Assembly: GCF_042648405.1 (NCBI RefSeq)
Contig: NZ_JBHRXV010000008.1
Location: 1 to 64,000, forward strand
Length of the DNA stretch: 64,000 nt
Direction of reading: 5' to 3'
DNA from: Sphingoaurantiacus capsulatus
Lineage (GTDB): Bacteria; Pseudomonadota; Alphaproteobacteria; Sphingomonadales; Sphingomonadaceae
Under the pieces are notes generated by a model, which searched no databases, was not told the origin of the DNA, and saw only the letters and a list, made by a program, of their open reading frames with translations. Shown here piece by piece: positions 58,262 to 64,000 of the stretch; position 1 is the first letter of the stretch; each line of letters starts with the position of its first letter. Made by a program: the position numbers and the translations under genes.

Positions 58262-59985
58262 TGGCCGATCACGACATCAAGGCCCCACCCCCACGCATCG
58301 CGCCATGGCTGATGGACCCGATCCGCGCCAACAAGAAGATGTACGGGCAGGTCGCGCTGGCAGCCGTCCTCATCAACCTGTTCAGCCTCGTCACCTCGCT
58401 GTTCTCGATGGTGGTCTATGACCGCGTCGTTCCGAACAACGCCACCGAATCGCTGATCGCGCTGTCGGTCGGCGTGGCGATCGTGCTGATCTTCGACTTC
58501 ATCCTGAAATCGCTGCGCGGCTATTTCATCGACATCGCCGGCCAGCGCATCGACCGCGACCTCGGCGCCGCCATCTTCAAGCGGCTGCTGGCGATGCGGA
58601 TGGAAGCGCGCAAGGGTTCGGCTGGCGCCTTTGCCGGGCTGCTGCGCGAGTTCGAGGCGCTGCGCGAATTCTTCGCCTCGGCGACGCTCGCCGCGCTCGT
58701 CGACGTGCCGTTCATCATCCTGTTCCTCGCGGTCATCGCCTCGATCGGCGGCTGGGTGGTGCTGGTGCCGCTCCTCGCGGTGCCCGTCGTCATCGCCGCC
58801 GGCTGGCTGGTGCAGCCGGCGCTCGGCCGCCTCGCCGCGGGCGGCATGGGCCAGGGCCTGTCGAAGCAGGGCGTGCTGGTCGAGACGATCTCCGGCCTCG
58901 AGACGGTGAAGTCGTCGTCGGCCGGGCCGTTGCTCGCCGACCGCTGGTCGCACGCGGTCGACAGCCATGCCGACCTGTCGATGCGCCAGCGGATGGTCAG
59001 CGCCATCGCGATCAACGTCGCCGGGTCGGCGCAGCAGATCAGCTACGTCGGCACGATCATCGTCGGCGTGTTCCTGATCGGCCGCGGCGACCTGACGATG
59101 GGCGGTCTCATCGCCTGCTCGATCCTCGCCGGGCGCTGCGTCGCGCCGCTGTCGCAGATCGCCAACCTGCTGACGCGCCTCAGCCACACCCGCACTGCCT
59201 ATCGGCAGCTCAACGAGATGATGAGCGAGGCGGGCGAGGTCACCGACGGCGCCACCTATCTGCGCCGCAAGACGATCGAGGGGCGCATCGAGTTCAGGAA
59301 CGTCATCTTCCGCTATCCGGGCTCGACGCAGCGCGCGCTTGACGACGTATCCTTCACCATCGGCGCCGGCGAGCGCGTCGCGATCCTCGGCCGCGTCGGC
59401 TCGGGCAAGTCGACCGTCGCGCGCCTCATCCTCGGCCTCTATCAGGCGACCGAGGGCGCGGTGTTCATCGACGAAACCGATGTGCGCCAGATCCACCCCG
59501 ACGACCTGCGCCGCAACGTCGGCGCGGTGTTGCAGGATGTGTTCCTGCTGTCGGGATCGGTGCGCGAGAACATCACCTTAGGCGATGCGGCGGTCGACGA
59601 CGAGGAAGTGCTGCGCGCCGCCAAGGTGTCGGGCACGCACGACTTCATGGGGCAGATTCCGAACGGCTACGATCTGCGCCTCGCCGACCGCGGCGAAGGC
59701 CTGTCGGGCGGCCAGCGCCAGTCGATCGCCATCGCCCGCGCCGTCGCCGGCAGCCGGCCGGTGCTGCTGTTCGACGAGCCGACGAGCGCGATGGATATCC
59801 AGTCGGAGAACGCGCTGCTCGCCCGGATGGAGGTTGAGCTGAAGGGAAAGAGCGTCGTGCTGGTCACGCACCGCGCCTCGATGCTGAAGCTCGTCGACCG
59901 GGTGATCATTCTCGACCGCGGCAAGATCGTCGCGCAGGGGCCGCGCGATGACGTGCTGAAGTCGGTCGCGGTGGGAGGACAGTAG
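58261..59985 (+). CDS. Type I secretion ABC transporter (permease-ATPase)
   Basis: A 574-residue fused permease and ATPase. Residues 30-300 are the six-helix exporter domain (NLFSLVTSLFSMVVYDRVVPNNATESL is typical of the LapB/RTX group). Residues 330-570 are the ATPase with Walker A GRVGSGKST, Q-loop GAVLQDVFLL, signature LSGGQRQSIAIARA and Walker B VLLFDEPTSAMD. The N-terminal peptidase-like (C39) domain of LapB/HlyB is missing; the protein starts only about 30 residues before the first helix. It drives one-step export of an unfolded protein through HlyD and TolC. Confidence 0.92.
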   Translation: MADHDIKAPPPRIAPWLMDPIRANKKMYGQVALAAVLINLFSLVTSLFSMVVYDRVVPNNATESLIALSVGVAIVLIFDFILKSLRGYFIDIAGQRIDRDLGAAIFKRLLAMRMEARKGSAGAFAGLLREFEALREFFASATLAALVDVPFIILFLAVIASIGGWVVLVPLLAVPVVIAAGWLVQPALGRLAAGGMGQGLSKQGVLVETISGLETVKSSSAGPLLADRWSHAVDSHADLSMRQRMVSAIAINVAGSAQQISYVGTIIVGVFLIGRGDLTMGGLIACSILAGRCVAPLSQIANLLTRLSHTRTAYRQLNEMMSEAGEVTDGATYLRRKTIEGRIEFRNVIFRYPGSTQRALDDVSFTIGAGERVAILGRVGSGKSTVARLILGLYQATEGAVFIDETDVRQIHPDDLRRNVGAVLQDVFLLSGSVRENITLGDAAVDDEEVLRAAKVSGTHDFMGQIPNGYDLRLADRGEGLSGGQRQSIAIARAVAGSRPVLLFDEPTSAMDIQSENALLARMEVELKGKSVVLVTHRASMLKLVDRVIILDRGKIVAQGPRDDVLKSVAVGGQ

Positions 59986-59989
59986 CGTC

Positions 59990-61255
59990 ATGGACCTGAC
60001 CGCCAACATCGAGCGCCTGCCCGATCGCATCGAGCCGAGCCGCGCCGCCAATCTGCTGCTGTGGACGATCGCCGGCTTCGTCATCCTGTTCGTCGGCTGG
60101 GCCGCGCTCGCCCGCGTCGACGAAGTCAGCCGCGCGCAGGGCCGCGTGATCCCGTCGCGACAATTGCAGGTCGTCTCCAACCTCGAAGGCGGCATCGTCC
60201 GCGAGATTCTCGTGCGGCAGGGCGAGAAGGTCGAGGCGGGACAGGCACTGCTGCGCCTCGACGCCACGCAATTCTCCGCGCAGTTCACCAAGGAGCAGGA
60301 GGGCTACAATGCCCTCGTCGCGCGCATCACCCGGCTGCAGGCCGAAGTCGGCGGCGGCTCGCCGAGCTTCCCGCCGGGTCTCGTCACCACCTCCCCCGCC
60401 CTCGTCGCCGCCGAGCGCTCGCTGCATCAGGCGCGGCAGTCGGAATTGTCGGCCGCGCTGTCGGTGGCGGGCTCACGGCTTGAGCAGGCGCAGACCACCG
60501 TGTCGACGCGCGCGCAGGCGAAGAGCCTCGCCGACCGCGAGCTGGCGCTGATCGGCCCGCTGGTCGAGAAAGGCATCGAGCCGCAGATCGAGCTGCTGCG
60601 CGCGCAGTCCGCCGCGTCACAGGCGAGCGGCGAATATCGCGGCGCGCAATCGGCGGTGGCCGAGGCGTCGTCCGAGCTGCGCGCGGTGCGCGAACAGTTC
60701 CGCGCCAAGGCGGTCGACGATCTCACCGCCGCCAAGGCCGAACTCGCCGGTATGGGCCGCGAGCTGCCGGCGCTGCGGGATCGCGTCACCCGCACCGAAC
60801 TGAAGGCGCCGATCAGCGGCACCGTCAACCGCGTGCTGGTCAACACCGTCGGCGGCATCGTCAAGCCGGGCGAGCCGCTGGTCGAGATCGTGCCGGGCGA
60901 CGATGCGCTGGTCATCGAGGCGCGGGTGGCGCCCGCCGACATCGCCTTCATCCATCCCGAGCAGCGGGCGCAGGTGAAGCTCACCGCCTACGACTATTCG
61001 ATCTACGGGTCATTGGAGGGCCGGGTGGAGCGCATCTCCCCCGACGCGGTGCTGACCGACGAGCGCACCGGCGAGACGCATTATCTCGTCCGCGTCCGCA
61101 CCGACGGCCGCCTCCTCGGCAACGACGGCCGCCCGCTGGCGATCACGCCGGGCATGGTGGCGGAGGTCGACCTGCTCGGCGAGAAGCGCTCGATCCTGAG
61201 CTACATCCTGAGCCCGATCCAGCGGGTGGGCGACAAGGCACTGCGGGAGAAGTAG
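59990..61255 (+). CDS. HlyD family periplasmic adaptor, type I secretion
   Basis: A 421-residue membrane fusion protein. One N-terminal helix (ANLLLWTIAGFVILFVGWAAL) anchors it, then a lipoyl half-motif (GRVIPSRQLQVVSNLEGGIV), a coiled-coil hairpin from about 100 to 260, and the second half (TELKAPISGTVNRVLVNTVGGIVKPGEPLVEIVP). The C-terminus SILSYILSPIQRVGDKALREK is typical of type I secretion adaptors. It follows the ABC gene by 4 bases and completes the operon. Confidence 0.92.
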   Translation: MDLTANIERLPDRIEPSRAANLLLWTIAGFVILFVGWAALARVDEVSRAQGRVIPSRQLQVVSNLEGGIVREILVRQGEKVEAGQALLRLDATQFSAQFTKEQEGYNALVARITRLQAEVGGGSPSFPPGLVTTSPALVAAERSLHQARQSELSAALSVAGSRLEQAQTTVSTRAQAKSLADRELALIGPLVEKGIEPQIELLRAQSAASQASGEYRGAQSAVAEASSELRAVREQFRAKAVDDLTAAKAELAGMGRELPALRDRVTRTELKAPISGTVNRVLVNTVGGIVKPGEPLVEIVPGDDALVIEARVAPADIAFIHPEQRAQVKLTAYDYSIYGSLEGRVERISPDAVLTDERTGETHYLVRVRTDGRLLGNDGRPLAITPGMVAEVDLLGEKRSILSYILSPIQRVGDKALREK

Positions 61256-61283
61256 GGGCTGCGCCCCGGCGCACCCCACGGCC

Positions 61284-61349
61284 GTCATCCCGGCGAAGGC
61301 CGGGATCCATTCGACGATGGGTATGGATTCCGGCCTTCGCCGGAATGAC
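61284..61349. repeat. Dispersed palindromic repeat, GTCATCCCGGC variant
   Basis: GTCATCCCGGCGAAGGCCGG starts at 61284 and an inverted partner ends at 61349. It is a diverged sister of the GTCATACCGGC family with the same spacing and sits between the convergent HlyD and GFA genes, where it may act as terminator. Confidence 0.8.
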
Positions 61350-61373
61350 GAATTGGGGTGTTTGAGGCCGCCG

Positions 61374-61778
61374 CTACTTCGCCCGTCCCGCCGGATAGCG
61401 CGGCAGGCCGTCGTCGATCCGGTGCCATGCCACCGCGTCGGCGGCGTATATGTGGAAGGTCGGCACCACGCGATCCGGCTCATCGAGCGAGCCGAGCCAG
61501 ATGTCGATGGTGTCGGGCTCGTCGGGAATGTCGAAGAAGAGGTGGCCGCCGCAGGTGCCGCAGAACAGCCGCGTCACCGCCGGCGAGGAAGGGTAACGGA
61601 CCAGCGCGTCCTCGCCCTGCAGCATCTGCAAGCGGTCGCGCGGCAAGGTGCAGGCAGCGATCACCGGCGAGCCGCTGGCTTTGCGGCACATCGAGCAGTG
61701 GCAATAGCCGATGTTGGTCGGCTCCGCGTCGAAGCGGTAGCGCACCGCGCCGCAAAGGCAGCCGCCTTCAGCAATCAT
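61374..61778 (-). CDS. GFA family zinc-binding protein
   Basis: A 134-residue protein of the glutathione-dependent formaldehyde-activating family. Zinc-binding cysteines are seen in GGCLCGAVRY, YCHCSMCRKASG and FCGTCGGHLFF, a full set for two sites. Members bind zinc and sometimes glutathione adducts; most have no proven activity. The ATG at 61778 has GGAGG 8 bases upstream and gives the usual short N-terminus; an ATG at 61799 that overlaps the preceding stop (ATGA) is possible. It is the last gene behind the molybdenum hydroxylase gene. Confidence 0.88.
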   Translation of the reverse strand: MIAEGGCLCGAVRYRFDAEPTNIGYCHCSMCRKASGSPVIAACTLPRDRLQMLQGEDALVRYPSSPAVTRLFCGTCGGHLFFDIPDEPDTIDIWLGSLDEPDRVVPTFHIYAADAVAWHRIDDGLPRYPAGRAK

Positions 61779-61795
61779 GCCAGCCGCCTCCCCGA

Positions 61796-64000
61796 TCATG
61801 CCAGCTGACTACCGATCGGCAGTTTCCTGATCCGCTTGCCGCTCGCTGCGGCCAGCGCGTTGGTGAGCGCGGGGGTGAACGGCGGCATCGACGGTTCGCC
61901 CATGCCGCGCGGCGCCACATCGGACGCGATGGTGTGCGTCTCGATGTTGGTCGCGGCGCGGTCGATGCGCATCATCTCGTAGCCATCGAAGTTGCTCTGT
62001 TCGACCTGCCCGTCCTTAACGGTGATCGCCTGCCCCAGCGCGGTCGACAGCGCATCGTTGATCGCGCCTTCGTTCTGCATGGCGACGCCGTTCGGATTGA
62101 CGACGATGCCGCAATCGATGCCCGAGACGATGCGATCGACCGAGAAGCCGCCGTCCTCCTTCAGCGACACGTCGACGACATGCGCGACATAGGTGCCGAA
62201 AGAGAAATGCGCGGCGATGCCGCGGCCCCTGCCGTTGCCGCCCGCCGGCCCCTGCCAGCCGGCCTTCTCCGCCGCGAGCTTGAGCACATTCGACAGGCGC
62301 CCGGTCGAGAAGATCGGGCCGCCATGCGCCTCATATTTGAGGTCGCGCGCTTCACCCAGCGAGGTGAGGCGATATTCGAGGGGATCGCGGCCGGCGGCGG
62401 CGGCGATCTCGTCGAGGAAGGCCTGCTGCACCCAGGCGTTGACGGTATGCCCCGGCGCGCGCCACGCGCCGCGGATCGTCGCTGAATCCATCGCGACATA
62501 TTCATAGCGGCGGTTGGGCACGAAGCTGCCCGGCCAGTCCTCCGGCGCCACCTCTGACCGCTGGAAGATATCGGCGCCCGGATTGTCCTCACGCGCCACG
62601 CGGTAGAGGCGCGACTGGCTGGCGACGCGATGCTCCCAACCGGTGAGATTGCCGTCCTTGTCGATCGCCGCGCGCAGCAGGTGGGCGCCGCCCGGGCGGT
62701 AGAGATCGGTGCTCATGTCGCACTCGCGCGTCCACACGAGCTTCACCGGCGCGTTGACCGCCTTGGAGATCGTCACCGCCTCGATGATCGGGTCCTGGTA
62801 GAGCCGCCGGCCGAAGCCGCCGCCCGAGCGCACCGGCGTCAGGTCGACATTGCCGGGCGCGACACCCGCCGCGATCGACGCGGCCATGACGGCGGCGACG
62901 GGAAGCTGCGTCGGCGCGATCAGGCGGACGCGGCCGTCCTTCACATGCGCGATGCAATTCTGCGGCTCGAGCGTCGCGTGGGCGACGAGCGGCGCCTCGT
63001 AGCGCGCCTCGATGACCTTGGCGGCCTTGTTGAAGGCGGCGGTGACATCGCCGACATCGCGGACCCGATGGCGATCGCCATTGGCGAGCGCGTCCCAGGC
63101 GGCGGCATAGGCCGCGTCGCTGTTCTCGCGCTTCGGCCCCGCCTCCCATTCGACCTGCAACGCGTCGCGGCCCTTGCGTGCCGCCCACAGGCTGTCGGCG
63201 ACGACGGCGACGCCTTCGCAGAGATTCTTGTTGCGGACATGCGTGCCGACCTCCGGCCGCGCGAGCTTCACGACATGGCGAACGCCCGGCACCGCGCGCG
63301 CCGCCGTCTCGTCGAGCGACTTCACCGCGCCGTCGAGATAGGGCGAGCGCAGCACCACCGCGTGCAGCATCCCGTCGATCTTCTGGTCGATGCCGTAAAG
63401 CGGCTGCCCGGTGACGATCGCCAGCGCCTGCTTCTGCTTCTGCGCCTTGCCGATGATGCGATGTTCGCTCCGCGGTTTCAGCGGCAGCGGCTCGGTCGGC
63501 ACCGGCTGCTGCGCGGCGAGCGACACCAGCTCGCCGTAGCGCGCACTGCGTTTCGACGCGCGGTGATGGACGATGCCCGACGACGTGGTCAGCTCGCTCG
63601 CCGGCACGCCCCATTGCTTGGCGGCGGCGGCCATAAGCAGATGACGCGCCACGGCGCCCGCCTGCCGGCCGGGCTCGTAACCGGCGGCGATGGCACCCGA
63701 GCCGCCGGCGCCGCTGGTGAACACCTTCTCCTGCGGGCGGCCCTGATCGTCGAGCGTGAACACCGACGGCATGTTCTCGACGGTGACGCTCGCCCAGTCG
63801 ACATCGAGTTCCTCGGCGATCAGCATGGGGATCGCGGTGTTGGTCCCCTGCCCGATCTCGGTGGTGGCCGTCGCGATGGTGACGCGATTGTCGGGCGAAA
63901 TGCGGATGTAGAGGCCGAGCTTGTCGGCGGGCGGCACCTCGCCGGCGGCGACCGCCTCGCGCGCCTCGAACAGCAGGAAGGCGCCGCCGGCGGAGGCCGC
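61796..64000 (-). CDS. Molybdenum hydroxylase large subunit, IorB-like (truncated by window)
   Basis: At least 734 residues; the frame is open to the right edge, so the N-terminus is missing. The visible start, AASAGGAFLLFEAREAVAAG, looks like the hydrophobic end of a Tat signal as in isoquinoline 1-oxidoreductase beta subunits. YIRISPDNRVTIATATTEIGQGTNTAIPMLIAEEL, RSGGGFGRRLYQDPIIEAV, IRGAWRAPGHTVNAWVQQAF and the late GMGEPSMPPFTPALTNAL with the catalytic Glu define the family. It oxidises N-heterocycles or aldehydes in the periplasm with a 2Fe-2S partner, probably encoded beyond the edge. Confidence 0.9.
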   Translation of the reverse strand, partial: AASAGGAFLLFEAREAVAAGEVPPADKLGLYIRISPDNRVTIATATTEIGQGTNTAIPMLIAEELDVDWASVTVENMPSVFTLDDQGRPQEKVFTSGAGGSGAIAAGYEPGRQAGAVARHLLMAAAAKQWGVPASELTTSSGIVHHRASKRSARYGELVSLAAQQPVPTEPLPLKPRSEHRIIGKAQKQKQALAIVTGQPLYGIDQKIDGMLHAVVLRSPYLDGAVKSLDETAARAVPGVRHVVKLARPEVGTHVRNKNLCEGVAVVADSLWAARKGRDALQVEWEAGPKRENSDAAYAAAWDALANGDRHRVRDVGDVTAAFNKAAKVIEARYEAPLVAHATLEPQNCIAHVKDGRVRLIAPTQLPVAAVMAASIAAGVAPGNVDLTPVRSGGGFGRRLYQDPIIEAVTISKAVNAPVKLVWTRECDMSTDLYRPGGAHLLRAAIDKDGNLTGWEHRVASQSRLYRVAREDNPGADIFQRSEVAPEDWPGSFVPNRRYEYVAMDSATIRGAWRAPGHTVNAWVQQAFLDEIAAAAGRDPLEYRLTSLGEARDLKYEAHGGPIFSTGRLSNVLKLAAEKAGWQGPAGGNGRGRGIAAHFSFGTYVAHVVDVSLKEDGGFSVDRIVSGIDCGIVVNPNGVAMQNEGAINDALSTALGQAITVKDGQVEQSNFDGYEMMRIDRAATNIETHTIASDVAPRGMGEPSMPPFTPALTNALAAASGKRIRKLPIGSQLA

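Overview
The window is GC-rich, densely packed alphaproteobacterial DNA, most likely from a Sphingomonas-like sphingomonad. This rests on a TonB receptor, two PEP-CTERM-type proteins, an EcfG-type sigma factor with GGAAC-N16-CGTT promoters, and many dispersed palindromic repeats. No rRNA, tRNA, CRISPR array, insertion sequence or phage gene was seen. Both window edges cut genes.

Layout. (1) 0.1-24 kb is a catabolic island. It has a TonB-dependent receptor, five DUF885 paralogues, a methyltransferase, a NodB-fold deacetylase, an old-yellow-enzyme reductase, a DHDPS-fold lyase/deaminase, a DAO-type FAD oxidase, a fused 2Fe-2S/FAD oxidoreductase, a three-gene polar amino acid ABC importer (one gene a binding protein-permease fusion), an SDR and a 3-hydroxyacyl-CoA dehydrogenase-like enzyme. 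The likely scheme is outer-membrane uptake, periplasmic processing by DUF885 proteins, ABC import, and oxidation of an imino- or D-amino-acid-like substrate. Five divergent or upstream regions carry TGCGAAC-type elements, usually repeated with a 19-bp period, suggesting one shared regulator that is not in the window. (2) 24-28.7 kb holds a PEP-CTERM protein, a soluble chemoreceptor, a class V aminotransferase and a serine beta-lactamase-fold hydrolase. (3) 28.8-39 kb is a stress and DNA-repair block: DUF808 protein, PepN, Ku and LigD with an EcfG promoter, the EcfG-type sigma factor with a NepR-like N-terminus, a candidate GsrN-like small RNA just downstream of it, and a four-PAS histidine kinase. 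(4) 39-56.7 kb is mostly housekeeping and accessory enzymes: M28, M48 and two M20 peptidases, an orphan CoxL-like molybdoenzyme, an EamA exporter, threonine aldolase, nitronate monooxygenase-like protein, a Tat-type SDR, an aldehyde dehydrogenase and several palindromic repeat clusters. (5) 56.8-61.3 kb is a complete type I secretion operon (TolC, ABC, HlyD) without a visible substrate. (6) The right edge has a GFA protein and a truncated IorB-like molybdenum hydroxylase.

The two most notable observations are the candidate EcfG-driven, C-rich-loop small RNA beside the sigma factor gene (35783-35876, minus strand) and the DUF885 island with its iterated 19-bp promoter element. All function calls are by eye from sequence motifs; no database search was run.
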